Source: CAVQKZ01 sp963837325 (GTDB lineage: Bacteria; Actinomycetota; Actinomycetes; Mycobacteriales; Jatrophihabitantaceae). From it: a stretch of 64,000 nucleotides of DNA. Below, piece by piece: positions 16,450-24,946 of this stretch. The notes under the pieces were generated by a model. It was given only the letters and a program-made list of their open reading frames with translations. It searched no databases and was not told where the DNA came from. Each line of letters opens with the position of its first letter. The stretch's first letter is position 1. A program made the position numbers and the translations under genes. Location of the stretch: assembly GCA_963837325.1 (NCBI GenBank), contig CAWIMV010000001.1, positions 1,674,001 to 1,738,000 of the forward strand, in the 5' to 3' direction.

Positions 16450-18100
16450 GGGAATCGTTGGGCCGGCCCCCGAACGCCGCAGTGGGCACCTCGACCAGCA
16501 GCGGCTCGGTGGCCTCGGCCCGCTCAGCGAGTATCGAGATCAGCTCGTCCACGTTCGTCGCCCGTACGCCGCGCACGCCGAGCGCGCCCGACAGCGCTGG
16601 CCAGTCGACCTCCGGCGGCGCCAGATCCATCCCGGCGAACCGGGCCGGAGCATCCGCCGGCCGCATCCGGGTGAGCGTCTGCTTGAGGGTGCGGTACTCA
16701 CCGTTGTTGAACACCACAAATGTCACCGGGCGCTGCTGATTGGCCGCCGTCCAGAGTCCGTGGAGGCCGAACAGGGCGCAGCCGTCACCGAGCGCGGCGA
16801 CGACGGGACGGTCCGGACGCCCCAGCGACACCCCCACCGCACTGCCGATGCCCCATCCCAGTCCACCGCCGACCGTGTGATGGAACGAGTCCGGTTCGCG
16901 CAGGCGCAGGTGTTCGCGTAGCAGCAGGCCGACGGTGATCGCTTCCTCCACGACCAGCGCCCCGGGCGGCAGGTGGGCAGCGAGCGCGGCGGCCGCACTG
17001 CGCGGATCGAGCGGGCCGGTTCCGGCACCGGTGGGCACGCTCGCGCCGGTGCGCTCCCGGGCTGCACGCACGGCCGCCTCGATCGTCCCGGTTCGGCCGA
17101 TCGCCGCTTCGTCCGGCGGTCCGAGTTCCTTGGCCAGCGCGGACAGCGTCGCACCGACACCGCCGACGAGCGCCACCGCGACGGGATAGTTGCGGCCCAG
17201 TTGTGCCGGGTCGTCGTCGAGCTGGACGAGCAGGGTGCCGGCATCGATCGCGGGTCCGGCCGAGTAGTGGTGCGGCATGAACGCGCGGACACCTGCGAGC
17301 AGCACGACGTCGTGCGGGTCGAGGGCTTGGCGGATGACCGCGTTCTCCGGCAGGAGCATGCCCCGGTACAGCGGGTGGTCCATGGGGAAGTTCAGCCGGT
17401 CGTTCATCGGCGCGTGATAGACGCTCGCCCCGATACCGTCGGCGATCTCGACGAGCGCATCCAGCGCCCCGGCCCGCCCGACCCCGTCGCCGGCGATGAC
17501 GGCCGGCGCGCGGGCGGCGCGGAGCGCGTCGACGGCGGCGCCGATCTCGGGCGCCGCGCCGAGCGGCTCGATCGTCGTCCGGGCGGGCACCCGCTCACCG
17601 AGCGTCTCGTCCAGCAGGTCCATCGGTATCGATACGAACACCGGCCCTTCGGGCGGGCTGGCCGCGAGGCGGAACGCCCGGCGCAAGACGACGCCCAAGT
17701 CGTCGACGCGGCGTACCTCCACCGCCCACTTGGTGGCCGCCGAGGCCAGCCCGACCAGATCCCCGGAGAGCATCGGGTCCTGGATCAGATGACGGCTGTC
17801 CTGCTGCCCGGCGGTGATCACCATGGGCGTGCGTGACCGCGTCGCGTTGAGCATGCCGATCAGCCCGTTCGCGACACCGGCGGCCACGTGCAGATTGACG
17901 AACGACGTGCGGCGCGTGGCCCGCGCGTACCCGTCGGCCATCGCGACCAGCGTGCCCTCGTGCGGCGCGAGCACGTACGGGAGATCCGCGGCGTCGCCGA
18001 CGGCGTCAACGAACGGCAGCTCCGTCGTGCCGGGGTTGCCGAATACGCGGTCCACGCCCTCGTCGCGCAGCACCTGGATCATCGCGTCGACTCCACGCAC
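16445..18100 (-). CDS. Thiamine-diphosphate enzyme, benzoylformate decarboxylase-like
   Basis: A 551-residue ThDP enzyme with PYR, central and PP domains. FGNPGTTELPF near the start, FVNLHVAAGVANG, ITAGQQ and MDHPLYRG match benzoylformate decarboxylase; they correspond to its Ser26 (here Thr), His70 and His281. The ThDP-Mg motif GDG...NN is GDGCALF (~435) with FVVFNNGEYRTL. Likely reaction: decarboxylation of an aromatic 2-keto acid, or carboligation/cleavage of a 2-hydroxyketone. Start GTG 18100 has AAGGAG 9 bases upstream. The frame is open to 18298 but that stretch is Arg/Ser-rich and overlaps the divergent promoter. Not acetolactate synthase: no FAD-type linker motifs and no small subunit nearby. 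Confidence 0.82.
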   Translation of the reverse strand: MRGVDAMIQVLRDEGVDRVFGNPGTTELPFVDAVGDAADLPYVLAPHEGTLVAMADGYARATRRTSFVNLHVAAGVANGLIGMLNATRSRTPMVITAGQQDSRHLIQDPMLSGDLVGLASAATKWAVEVRRVDDLGVVLRRAFRLAASPPEGPVFVSIPMDLLDETLGERVPARTTIEPLGAAPEIGAAVDALRAARAPAVIAGDGVGRAGALDALVEIADGIGASVYHAPMNDRLNFPMDHPLYRGMLLPENAVIRQALDPHDVVLLAGVRAFMPHHYSAGPAIDAGTLLVQLDDDPAQLGRNYPVAVALVGGVGATLSALAKELGPPDEAAIGRTGTIEAAVRAARERTGASVPTGAGTGPLDPRSAAAALAAHLPPGALVVEEAITVGLLLREHLRLREPDSFHHTVGGGLGWGIGSAVGVSLGRPDRPVVAALGDGCALFGLHGLWTAANQQRPVTFVVFNNGEYRTLKQTLTRMRPADAPARFAGMDLAPPEVDWPALSGALGVRGVRATNVDELISILAERAEATEPLLVEVPTAAFGGRPNDSH

Positions 18101-18169
18101 GGCCGCCTGCTCCTTCGTTCGGGCAACGGCCCCAGCATGCTGGCCTGAGCGCGATCGGCGGACGTTGCT

Positions 18170-18186
18170 GTTTCGGCCAATGGAAT
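18170..18186. promoter_or_regulatory. Candidate operator, copy 1 (IclR-type near-palindrome)
   Basis: GTTTCGGCCAATGGAAT lies between the divergent ThDP-enzyme and SDR genes. It matches the perfect palindrome at 22836-22852 at 11 of 17 positions, including GTT-C and CC--TGGAA. TTCC/GGAA half-sites are common in IclR-family operators. Assigned to the local IclR regulator by inference. Confidence 0.4.
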
Positions 18187-18260
18187 GGCGGCAGAAGGCG
18201 CCCGGCCGATCGGTTGCGAGACTGGGCCGGTCCGAGAGGGCACGCTGTCGAGGAGGCGCC

Positions 18261-19007
18261 ATGGCAGGCAGGGTCGAGGGACGGGTCGCCGTCGTCACCG
18301 GCGCGGCGGGCGGCCTCGGCCGGGAGTTCTGCCTGGCGCTGGCCGGCGAAGGCGCAGTGGTGGTCGGCGTCGACGTCGCCGATCAGGAGGGCACCCGCGG
18401 CGCGGTCGAGGCGGCGGGCGGACGGTTCGTCGAACTGAGCGCGGACATCACCGACGAAGCGGCATGCGCTGACCTCGCCGCGAGCGTCGCCGATCAACTC
18501 GGCGGCGCGCACATCGTGGTGAACAACGCGGGCATCTTCCCGGTCATCCCGTTCGCAGAGACCACGCTCGACGACTGGCGCCGGATCCACCGGCTCAACG
18601 TCGAGGGCACCTTCCTGGTCACCCGGTCACTGCTGCCCCAGCTGGTCGCGGCCGGCTGGGGGCGCATCGTCAACATCTCCAGCGCCGTGATCTGGCTGGG
18701 GCCACCGGGCATGGTCGCGTACACGGCGTCGAAGGCCGCGCTGCTGGGGTTGACCCGGGCGCTGGCCAGCGAGCTGGGCGACACCGGTGTCACGGTGAAT
18801 GCCATCACCCCCGGATTGGTGCGGACGCAGACGGCGCTGACCTCGGCGGTGAACGAGCAGTTCGAACACGTCGTGGCGAGCCAGGCTGTCGGCCGGGCCG
18901 AGGAGGCCGTCGACCTCACGTCGACGCTGCTCTACATCTGCGACGAGGGCAGTGCATTCCTCACCGGCCAGACCGTCAACGTCGACGGCGGCTTCGCCAA
19001 GCACTGA
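18261..19007 (+). CDS. Short-chain dehydrogenase/reductase (SDR)
   Basis: Classical SDR, 248 residues. NAD(P)-binding TGAAGGLGREF (~12), an acidic residue after beta2 (GVDVADQEG) that suggests NAD rather than NADP, NNAG (~88), the catalytic Ser in VNISSA and Tyr-x3-Lys in YTASK. The ending FLTGQTVNVDGGF is typical of 3-oxoacyl-ACP-reductase-like members. The start ATG 18261 follows GAGGAGG at ideal spacing; the longer upstream open frame belongs to the opposite-strand gene. Divergent from the ThDP-enzyme gene, so it may act on the same aldehyde or hydroxyketone. Confidence 0.93.
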   Translation: MAGRVEGRVAVVTGAAGGLGREFCLALAGEGAVVVGVDVADQEGTRGAVEAAGGRFVELSADITDEAACADLAASVADQLGGAHIVVNNAGIFPVIPFAETTLDDWRRIHRLNVEGTFLVTRSLLPQLVAAGWGRIVNISSAVIWLGPPGMVAYTASKAALLGLTRALASELGDTGVTVNAITPGLVRTQTALTSAVNEQFEHVVASQAVGRAEEAVDLTSTLLYICDEGSAFLTGQTVNVDGGFAKH

Positions 19008-19015
19008 CCGCGGAC

Positions 19016-20566
19016 TCAGGTCGCGGTGACGAATCCGGCGTTCATGGCCGTACTGAGCGTGCGCTCGTCGAGGCGGTCTGCGGCGAGTTCGTCGACCACC
19101 CGGCCGCGTTGGAACACCACCACGCGGTGGCAGAGCTCGACCAGTTCGGTGAGGTCGGTCGACGCGACGACGACGATCTTGCCCTGCGCGGCGAACTGTC
19201 TGATCACGCTGTGCATCTCGGACCTGGCCCCGACGTCGACGCCCCGGGTCGGGTCGTCGAGCACCATCACCGCCGGGTCGACATCCATCCACTTGGCGAA
19301 CACGATCTTCTGCTGGTTGCCGCCGGACAGCTCGCCGACGATCGTGTCCGCGTCGCCGCCGACCCGCAGCCGGGTCAGCAGCGTCACAGCGCGACTGCGC
19401 AGCAGTTGACCGCGCTGCAGCGGGCTGCCCCTGCGCAGGCCCAGCCAGCTCACCGCCGTGACGTTCTCCCATACCGGCTTGTCGAGCATCAGGCCCAGCC
19501 CCTTGCGGTCGCTCGGCACGAAGCCGACGCCGCTGGCATACGCGTGCCGCAGCGACCGCGGCCGCACGCCGCCGGGCAGGCGCACCTCACCGCCGGTCGG
19601 CCTGGCCCGCCCGCAGATGGCGGCCAGCACGGCCTCGTGACCGGCACCCTGCAGCCCGGCCAGCCCGACCACCTCTCCCGGCCGGACCTGCACCGAAGCG
19701 CCGTCGAGGGCACCACGCACTTCGAGGTCGCGCAGTACGAGCGAGGCGTTCGGCTCCGACTCGGGCCGGGGTTCGGCGCGCGCGGCACGCCGGTCGGGCA
19801 GGTTCATCGGGGCGCCGATCATCGCTTCGACGAGTCGGTCCAGGCTGACCGAACCGGTTTCCGCGCCGTTCATGACACTGCGCCCGTCGCGCAGCACGCT
19901 GATGCGTGCCGCGACGCGCATGACCTCTTCGAGGAAGTGCGAGATGTACAGGATCGCCAGGCCGCGGTCGGCGAGTGACTTCAGCACCCGCTCCAGCCGG
20001 GCCACCGCGTCCTTCGATTGGGCCGAGGTCGGCTCGTCCAGGATCAACGCGCGGGGCTGCTGCAGCACCGCCCGGCAGATCTCGAGCAGTTGCTGGTCGG
20101 CCAGCGGGAGTTCGCCCACTGTCGCCTGCATGTCCACGTCGAGGCCGAACTGGGCGAGCACCGGCTCGGCCCGCTCGTCGACGGTTCGACCGCGCACGAC
20201 GCCGAGCCGCCGCGGCGGGTCACTGAGGAAGAGGTTCTCGCGCACGGACAGGTCCGGGAAAAGGCTCAGTTCCTGGGCCACGAATGCGATACCCGACGCC
20301 GCCGCGTCGCGGGACGAGGAGAACGTGACCTGTGCGCCGTCCAGCGTGACCCGACCCTCGTCCGGGCGGATGACGCCGCAGAGGATCTTGACCAGCGTCG
20401 ACTTGCCCGCCCCGTTCTCCCCGACCAGGGCATGGATCTCGCCGGCCCGCAGGCTGATCCCGGCCGCCGCCAGCGCCGTCACGCCGCGGTAGTGCTTGAC
20501 CACGTCGTGGGCGACCAGGACGGCTCCCGGCGCTCGGTCGGGCGTCGGCTGCGGGCTGCCGGTCAA
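19016..20566 (-). CDS. Sugar-type ABC importer ATPase (RbsA/XylG-like, two ABC domains)
   Basis: A 516-residue duplicated ABC ATPase of the carbohydrate-uptake CUT2 type. The first domain has Walker A GENGAGKST (~50), an atypical signature LPLADQQLLE and Walker B LILDEPTSA. The second has a degenerate Walker A (GLQGAGHEA), LSGGNQQK signature and VMVLDDPTRGVDVG. The start is placed at TTG 20566, which overlaps the TGA of the binding-protein gene and gives the usual spacing to the first beta strand; it is translationally coupled. Energises uptake with the permease and lipoprotein encoded just upstream. Confidence 0.92.
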   Translation of the reverse strand: MTGSPQPTPDRAPGAVLVAHDVVKHYRGVTALAAAGISLRAGEIHALVGENGAGKSTLVKILCGVIRPDEGRVTLDGAQVTFSSSRDAAASGIAFVAQELSLFPDLSVRENLFLSDPPRRLGVVRGRTVDERAEPVLAQFGLDVDMQATVGELPLADQQLLEICRAVLQQPRALILDEPTSAQSKDAVARLERVLKSLADRGLAILYISHFLEEVMRVAARISVLRDGRSVMNGAETGSVSLDRLVEAMIGAPMNLPDRRAARAEPRPESEPNASLVLRDLEVRGALDGASVQVRPGEVVGLAGLQGAGHEAVLAAICGRARPTGGEVRLPGGVRPRSLRHAYASGVGFVPSDRKGLGLMLDKPVWENVTAVSWLGLRRGSPLQRGQLLRSRAVTLLTRLRVGGDADTIVGELSGGNQQKIVFAKWMDVDPAVMVLDDPTRGVDVGARSEMHSVIRQFAAQGKIVVVASTDLTELVELCHRVVVFQRGRVVDELAADRLDERTLSTAMNAGFVTAT

Positions 20567-21627
20567 CGAGCGTCCGACAGCGGCTTCATCGACGCCGACA
20601 CGTTCTTCAGCAGCTTGTTGATCGTCGGCTTGTAGTAGGCGTAGGCGGCCGCCGGCGACTTCTCCCTGGCGATGACGTCGTCGATGTTGGACTTGTCGAC
20701 AACGAGGCCCGGGGTCTTGAACCAGCCCTTCGGCAACTTCGTCCCGCGCTTGGACTGGATGAGCAGCCACATAGCGAGGTAACCCTTCAGGAAGTGCTCG
20801 GGGTCGACCGTGCAGAAGTCCAGGCCCGCCTTCACGCCTTCGAGCGTCTTCGCGTCGACGTCGGCACCCGCGACCAGATACTTGCCGTGTTCACTCTGCT
20901 TGATCTTGGCCAGGTCGTAGCTGTCGGCGTCGCCCACGCCGAGGAACGCGAGCGCGGTCGGGTTGGCGTGCACCTGCGAGAGCCAGGCGTTGTAGTTCTG
21001 GGCCGGGTCGCTGTAGGTCTGGTACGGGCCGAGCACCTTCACGCCGGGTGCCTTCGCGTTGAACGTGTCCGAGATCCCCTTCGCCCGGCTGTCCAGAACC
21101 GGAGTGCCAGGGTTCGGGACCCCGATGACGATCTTTCCCTTGGGATTGGCCGGCATCCGTTTGATCGCCTGCTCGGCCAGCATGACGCCGAGTTGATAGT
21201 TGTCGTTGCCCACGTAGAAGTCGACGTTGCTGCCGGGAGTGGGCGACGTGTCGAGCGCGACCACCGGAATGCCCTTGCGAACGGCCTGGGCAGCGGGCCG
21301 GGTGAAGATCGGCGGATCGAGGTTCTCCAGCACGATCCCGTCCGTCGCGGTCGAGGTGAGTGACTGGAACAGCGCCTCCTCGGCCGGGCCGTCTGTGTTC
21401 GGGGGTCCCACGACCTTGAGGTCCACCTTGCCGGCATGCGCGGCCGCCTGCTTCGCGCCGTCGACCATCTCGGATGCGAAGTTGAGACTGACGTTGGCAA
21501 CGGCCATGCCGAGCTTGAGCTGCTGGCCCGACCCCGACCCGGACCCCGTGCTCGAGCTGCAGCCGGCGAGCGTCACGGCCAGCGCCGCACCCACACTGAC
21601 CGACCGGAGCGCTACCGAACGCTTCAT
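20563..21627 (-). CDS. Lipoprotein substrate-binding protein, RbsB/periplasmic-binding type I
   Basis: A 354-residue lipoprotein. The signal ends in the lipobox LAGC (~23), then a Ser/Gly linker, then a type I sugar-binding fold (KLGMAVANVSLNFASEMVDGAK ... GIVLENLDPPIF ... GKIVIGVPNPGTPVLDSRAKGI). It would capture the ligand outside the membrane for the CUT2 importer. AAAAGGAG lies 7 bases before ATG 21627. The ligand is unknown; the sugar-type fold also serves autoinducer, purine-like and aromatic ligands, and the neighbouring enzymes do not suggest a plain sugar. Confidence 0.93.
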   Translation of the reverse strand: MKRSVALRSVSVGAALAVTLAGCSSSTGSGSGSGQQLKLGMAVANVSLNFASEMVDGAKQAAAHAGKVDLKVVGPPNTDGPAEEALFQSLTSTATDGIVLENLDPPIFTRPAAQAVRKGIPVVALDTSPTPGSNVDFYVGNDNYQLGVMLAEQAIKRMPANPKGKIVIGVPNPGTPVLDSRAKGISDTFNAKAPGVKVLGPYQTYSDPAQNYNAWLSQVHANPTALAFLGVGDADSYDLAKIKQSEHGKYLVAGADVDAKTLEGVKAGLDFCTVDPEHFLKGYLAMWLLIQSKRGTKLPKGWFKTPGLVVDKSNIDDVIAREKSPAAAYAYYKPTINKLLKNVSASMKPLSDAR

Positions 21628-21664
21628 CCCTGAACTCCTTTTGTCATATGCATCTCGAGGCTCG

Positions 21665-22759
21665 TCACTTCTCGACGGTTACGGCCGATTGCGGCATCGT
21701 CCGGGTGCGGCGGCCGGGGAGCAGGCCGCGTCCCCTGGTGCGGCGCAGTTGGGCGTCCAGGCCGACGGCAACGAGGATCACGGCGCCGGTGGCGAACGTC
21801 GTCCAGTTGATGGGGACGTTGAAGAACACCAGGCTGCTCGCGACCACACTCAGGATCAGCGCGCCCATCAGGGCGCCCGGTACCGAGCCCTTGCCGCCGA
21901 TCAGCGGTGTGCCGCCGATGATGCAGGCCGCGATGGCGGTGAGCTCGTACCCCTGCCCGACGGTCGGGTCGCCGGAGATGAAGAAGGCCAGTGCCGCGAC
22001 GGCCGCCACGCCGGCGAGCAAGCCGGACATCGCGAGCGCCCGCACCCGGATCGACCCGATCGGCAATCCGCTGAAGACGGCCGCCTGCGGATTCGAACCA
22101 ACCGCGCGCACCTGGGCGCCGAACCGGGTCCGGGTGAACAGCACGGTCAGCAGTACGGCGGCGACGACGAGGATCCAGACGGACGTCGGTACGCCGGCCA
22201 GATCGCCGCCGACCACGGTGAACAGCGAGTTCTCGGCGGGCAGATCCCCGATCTGCTTGCCATTGGCCAGCGCAAGCGCGGCGCCCCGGAACAGCAGCGC
22301 GGACGCCAGCGTGACGATGAACGACGGAGCCTGGATCGCCGTCGTGATCAGGCCGTTGAGCGCGCCGAGCGTCGTGCACAGCAGCACCAGCAGTGCCGCG
22401 GCCAGCCAGGGGTCGAGCCCGTGCTTCATGAGATCGGCCCCGACCACGATGCCCAGCGCGTAGTTGCCGCCGACGGAGAGGTCGACCTCGCGCATGGCGA
22501 GCGGGAACACCATGCCGCACGCCATCAGCCCGACGTACACCGAGTTCTGGGCGGTGGAGAGCAGGTTGCCCTTGGTCAGGAACGCGGGGTGAGCGATACC
22601 GACGATGCAGACGAGCAGCAACAGCACGATGACCACGCCGAGCTCGTCGCGCAGGATCCACCGGCGCCACGCCGGGCGATGCCATCCGGCGGCGGGGTCA
22701 GCCGGCACCGCCGGCACGGACCCGGCCTCGTCGTCGTCCACCTGCACTGGTTGCCGCAT
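21665..22759 (-). CDS. ABC importer permease (RbsC/CUT2 type)
   Basis: A 364-residue integral membrane permease. After a ~38-residue polar N-terminus there are about eight to ten hydrophobic segments, beginning LGVVIVLLLLVCIVGIA. FLTKGNLLSTAQNSVYVGLMACGM and EVDLSVGGNYALGIVVGA are diagnostic for the RbsC family, and GGTPLIGGKGSVPGALMGA follows near the C-terminus. Start ATG 22759 has GAGGAGAG about 9 bases upstream. First gene of the permease-lipoprotein-ATPase unit; shares its upstream region with the cupin gene. Confidence 0.93.
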   Translation of the reverse strand: MRQPVQVDDDEAGSVPAVPADPAAGWHRPAWRRWILRDELGVVIVLLLLVCIVGIAHPAFLTKGNLLSTAQNSVYVGLMACGMVFPLAMREVDLSVGGNYALGIVVGADLMKHGLDPWLAAALLVLLCTTLGALNGLITTAIQAPSFIVTLASALLFRGAALALANGKQIGDLPAENSLFTVVGGDLAGVPTSVWILVVAAVLLTVLFTRTRFGAQVRAVGSNPQAAVFSGLPIGSIRVRALAMSGLLAGVAAVAALAFFISGDPTVGQGYELTAIAACIIGGTPLIGGKGSVPGALMGALILSVVASSLVFFNVPINWTTFATGAVILVAVGLDAQLRRTRGRGLLPGRRTRTMPQSAVTVEK

Positions 22760-22835
22760 CGCTCAGCGCTCTCCTCGGGGTACGCGGGTGCTGGCTCGGA
22801 GAATCAGCCGGTTGGCGGCGCGCGGCAATCAGGCT

Positions 22836-22852
22836 GTTCCAACCCGTGGAAC
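22836..22852. promoter_or_regulatory. Candidate operator, copy 2 (perfect 6-5-6 palindrome)
   Basis: GTTCCAACCCGTGGAAC: GTTCCA and TGGAAC flank five bases. It lies in the ~200-bp divergent region between the ABC permease gene (-) and the cupin gene (+), and resembles the site at 18170-18186. Likely binding site of a dimeric regulator, most simply the nearby IclR protein (inference). Confidence 0.5.
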
Positions 22853-22963
22853 GCCGGGGACAGCAGCCGAGGCGGGCGGCATTAGATTCCGCCGTGCCGC
22901 CGCTGACCCGCGGTAGCCCGCAGCCCGCGCGGCCCGGCCTCGTCGTCAGATTCGGAGCCCAAT

Positions 22964-23491
22964 GTGACCCGGCCAACTGAGTTCTGGCGTCAGCTGCGAC
23001 CGATCGAGCACGCCATGAAGCCGGACGCGCTACCCGAGGTCTATCTGCCGAAGGCGGCCACGGACGACGACCGGTACTACGTCCCGTTCACCGAGACGGT
23101 CGGGTCGCGACCGCTGTGGATCAACGTCAAGGACAACTCCTGGTCGGACATCCTGCGGGCCAAGCAGCCGGGTCTGGTCAATCGCCACTACCACCCCCAC
23201 GAGGTGTTCGCGTTCACCATTTCCGGCAAATGGGGGTACCTGGAGCACAACTGGGTCGCCACCGCCGGCGACTTCGTGTACGAGCCGCCCGGCGAAGGGC
23301 ACACGCTGGTCAGCTACGAGAGCGACGAGCCGATGAAGGCGCTGTTCATCGTCAAGGGCCCGCTCGCCTGGCTCGACGAGACCGGCGAAGTAGTCGGACT
23401 GTTCGACGTGCACGACTACATCGCCATGTGCCGTGCCCACTACGACCGGGTCGGCCTGGGCGCTGCGTTGGTCAACTCGCTGTTCCGCTGA
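22964..23491 (+). CDS. Cupin, 2,4'-dihydroxyacetophenone dioxygenase-like
   Basis: A 175-residue single-domain cupin. RHYHPHEVFAF (His-x-His, ~69) and GEGHTL (~107) supply probable metal ligands. The segment YLEHNWVATAGDFVYEPPGE strongly resembles the 2,4'-dihydroxyacetophenone dioxygenase family, non-heme iron enzymes that cleave the C-C bond between an aryl ketone and its hydroxymethyl group, giving an aromatic acid and formate. Start GTG 22964 has CGGAG about 6-7 bases upstream. Next to the importer and near a ThDP enzyme; together these suggest breakdown of an aryl hydroxyketone. Acetylacetone-type cleavage is an alternative. Confidence 0.78.
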   Translation: MTRPTEFWRQLRPIEHAMKPDALPEVYLPKAATDDDRYYVPFTETVGSRPLWINVKDNSWSDILRAKQPGLVNRHYHPHEVFAFTISGKWGYLEHNWVATAGDFVYEPPGEGHTLVSYESDEPMKALFIVKGPLAWLDETGEVVGLFDVHDYIAMCRAHYDRVGLGAALVNSLFR

Positions 23492-23509
23492 TCGTCCGAC
23501 TCGCGAGCG

Positions 23510-24946
23510 CTAGCCGACCGACCTCACGATTTGGGGCCGCACGCGTGCGGGATCGGCGTCGCCCTCATCGGCGGCGGGTTGAGCGGTCGTACTGAGCAGA
23601 ACCCGGTTCCGGCCGGCGCGCTTGGCCGCATACAGGGCCCGGTCGGCGGCCGCGATGAGATCTTCCGATGTCCCGCCCCGCACTGCGAGGGACGCGACGC
23701 CGAATGACGCGGTCACCGCTCTGCGGTCGTCGCCTGAAAGCTGCTCGAGCTGGCTCCGGATTCGCTCGGCAACCACCATCGCCTCGGGGGTGGTGGTCTC
23801 GCGAAGGAGGAGACAGAACTCCTCTCCTCCGTAGCGGTAGGCGGTGTCCGAGGCGCGCAGCGTGGCGGCGAAGACACCGGCGAACTCTCGAAGCACCTCA
23901 TCGCCGGCCTGATGTCCGAAGTCGTCGTTGAAGTCCTTGAAGTTGTCGGCGTCGAGCATGACGAACGAGAGTGGCCGGCGATAGCGCACCGACCGATCGC
24001 ATTCCACGACCAAGTCGCCCTCGAGTCGCCGGCGGTTCGACAATCGCGTCAACGGATCGGTCTCGCTGGCCAGCAGCGCCGCATTGTGAGCGATCACCAT
24101 GGCCGCCTTCGCGGCGGCATCTGCGGTCACGTCCGAGAGAATGCCGACCCACCCCGTCGTCGCATCGTCACGGTCGACGAGTGGTTTCGCCATTCCCATC
24201 ACGATCCGGGCTACGACCCCGTCGCGATGCCGGATCTCGAACGGTCGGGTGAACGGAGGGTCGGGGATGACGCCGTCGGCCGTCTCGCCGTCTTCGGGCG
24301 GCTGTTCCGGATTCTTGATGAAATCCCAGGGATGGCCGATAGCGTCCTCGAAAGCAACGCCGGTGATCTCACTCCAGCGCGGGTTCACATAGACGTAGTT
24401 GTTGTCAGCATCCGTGCGAAAGATGCCGACCGGCGCCACGTCGGTGAGCAGGGTGAGTTGGTCGGCCAACTTCTGCACCTCCTGTGCCTGCGCGGCCAGC
24501 ACCTCGGCCCGGAGGTACAGATTGGCGAACACCGACACCTTGGCCTGCAACTCCGCGGCGGGTACGGGACTGAAAATGAAATCAGCCGCTCCCGTCGCAT
24601 ACGCAACGAGATCGGCCATCTCTTCCTTGCCGTGTGCGGTGATGAAAATGATCGGCGTCAGCTCGGCCTGGCGGCGCTGCCGGAGGCGGCGCACCGTCTC
24701 GAAGCCGTTCATGGTGGGCATCCGGACGTCCATCAGGATCACCGCGAAGTCCTGCGCGATCGCGGCTCGCAAGGCGGCAACTCCGGAATCGGCTTCGACA
24801 ACGCGATAACCGAGGGGCGACAGCAGGGACTTCAGTGCAACCCGCATGGCGGCGTTGTCATCCACCAGCATGATCGGCACGTCCAGGTACGGGATCGCCG
24901 GTGCGGCCGCCGGCTGCGCATTCAGCTGATGGATGACCGCCTTCAT
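23510..24946 (-). CDS. Response regulator with PAS and GGDEF (diguanylate cyclase) domains
   Basis: A 478-residue signalling protein. The REC domain (about 20-145) has its phospho-acceptor Asp in ILMDVRMP (~71). A PAS domain (about 170-290, IFRTDADNNYVYVNPRWSEITG) follows. The GGDEF domain has YGGEEF (~372), an intact active-site signature, and LDADNFKDFND. There is no EAL domain. It should make cyclic di-GMP when phosphorylated. A short stretch before the GGDEF core (RSVRYRRP) has no clear RxxD inhibition site. Its start overlaps the kinase stop by 4 bp, so the kinase is almost certainly its partner. Confidence 0.93.
   Translation of the reverse strand: MKAVIHQLNAQPAAAPAIPYLDVPIMLVDDNAAMRVALKSLLSPLGYRVVEADSGVAALRAAIAQDFAVILMDVRMPTMNGFETVRRLRQRRQAELTPIIFITAHGKEEMADLVAYATGAADFIFSPVPAAELQAKVSVFANLYLRAEVLAAQAQEVQKLADQLTLLTDVAPVGIFRTDADNNYVYVNPRWSEITGVAFEDAIGHPWDFIKNPEQPPEDGETADGVIPDPPFTRPFEIRHRDGVVARIVMGMAKPLVDRDDATTGWVGILSDVTADAAAKAAMVIAHNAALLASETDPLTRLSNRRRLEGDLVVECDRSVRYRRPLSFVMLDADNFKDFNDDFGHQAGDEVLREFAGVFAATLRASDTAYRYGGEEFCLLLRETTTPEAMVVAERIRSQLEQLSGDDRRAVTASFGVASLAVRGGTSEDLIAAADRALYAAKRAGRNRVLLSTTAQPAADEGDADPARVRPQIVRSVG

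Noticed and set aside
16445..18100. ThDP enzyme as acetolactate synthase large subunit
   Set aside because: Motifs FGNPGTTELPF, LHVAAG and DHPLYRG fit benzoylformate decarboxylase better; no regulatory subunit or ilv genes nearby.
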